From WTJD01 sp964225175 (GTDB taxonomy: Bacteria > Pseudomonadota > Gammaproteobacteria > Xanthomonadales > SZUA-36), in assembly GCA_964225175.1 (NCBI GenBank), contig CAXQNK010000083.1, forward strand, positions 1 to 14,177: a stretch of 14,177 nucleotides of DNA, written 5' to 3'. Made by a program: the position numbers and the translations under genes. Below the pieces are notes generated by a model that saw nothing but the letters and a program-made list of their open reading frames with translations, had not been told where the DNA came from and made no database searches. Positions within the stretch are counted from its first letter, which is position 1. Each line of letters begins with the position of its first letter. This document shows, piece by piece, positions 14,016 through 14,177 of this stretch.

Positions 14016-14177
14016 ATGAGCTGGATGGAATGGTATCGCGCCCTGGAAATGCCCACGTGGACTCCGGAACCTGCGACGATCGGCATCATCTGGCAGATCC
14101 TCTACCCGGTGATTTTTCTTTGCCTCGTCTTCGTGATCATCCAGGCCTTTCGCAAGAAAATTCCCTGGCGCACGACG
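14016..14177 (+). CDS. TspO/MBR-family protein, N-terminal part (runs off right edge)
   Basis: An ATG at 14016 opens a frame of 54 codons that reaches the edge of the window. The sequence MSWMEWYRALEMPTWTPEP, then IGIIWQILYPVIFLCLVFVIIQAF and a basic KKIPW, is characteristic of the N-terminus and first membrane helix of TspO/MBR (tryptophan-rich sensory protein) family members. These are five-helix membrane proteins that bind porphyrins and other hydrophobic ligands. Tryptophans at residues 3, 6, 15 and 26 agree with the family's high Trp content. The ribosome binding site is weak. The remaining four helices are outside the window, so completeness is unknown. Confidence 0.85.
   Translation, partial: MSWMEWYRALEMPTWTPEPATIGIIWQILYPVIFLCLVFVIIQAFRKKIPWRTT

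Noticed and set aside
1..14177. CRISPR array, insertion sequence, prophage or toxin-antitoxin pair
   Set aside because: No regularly spaced repeats, transposase, integrase, phage structural gene or small overlapping gene pair was found.

Overview
The window looks like a chromosomal piece of a gammaproteobacterium, probably an environmental or marine one. The evidence is a Coq7-type ubiquinone hydroxylase, a rplM-rpsI operon beside a small 2Fe-2S protein, a trpGDC operon whose trpC is not fused to trpF, several exported proteins typical of aquatic Gammaproteobacteria, and moderately high GC. The genus cannot be named from the sequence alone.

Layout. (1) Bases 1-358, minus strand: the N-terminal part of a DUF1254-type lipoprotein that runs off the left edge. 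(2) Bases 359-3660: a looser, visibly AT-richer accessory stretch with long non-coding gaps and scattered short palindromic repeats. It carries two exported proteins on the plus strand, one DUF6491-like and one CotH-kinase-like with a C-terminal Ig-like domain, the latter ending at a strong terminator. (3) Bases 3602-5794, minus strand: core genes, in transcription order a DUF481 outer-membrane protein, a thioredoxin-like 2Fe-2S ferredoxin, rplM, rpsI and tRNA-Gln(CTG), closed by a terminator. A good sigma70 promoter and a compact hairpin precede rplM. (4) Bases 5968-8195, plus strand: coq7, an unrecognised exported protein built from two copies of one domain, and a peptide deformylase. (5) Bases 8220-11393, minus strand: trpG-trpD-trpC and an unknown exported protein, all joined by 4-base ATGA overlaps. 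(6) Bases 11679-12972, plus strand: an exported RidA-family protein and a divergent TrpF-like protein with a GTG start. (7) A minus-strand 2OG-Fe(II) oxygenase with a 10-bp perfect inverted repeat upstream, then the start of a TspO/MBR gene leaving the right edge.

How the genes work together. trpGDC supplies the glutaminase subunit of anthranilate synthase, phosphoribosylanthranilate formation and indole-glycerol-phosphate formation. The TrpF step between TrpD and TrpC could come from the nearby TrpF-like gene, but that protein lacks the usual SPR motif and may be a specialised paralogue. trpE, trpB and trpA are not in the window. No CRISPR array, insertion sequence, prophage or integron was found. 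The items most worth a second look are the repeat-bearing stretch with the CotH/Ig protein, the duplicated-domain exported protein, the unknown exported gene at the tail of the trp operon, the exported RidA next to the atypical TrpF, and the palindrome upstream of the oxygenase.
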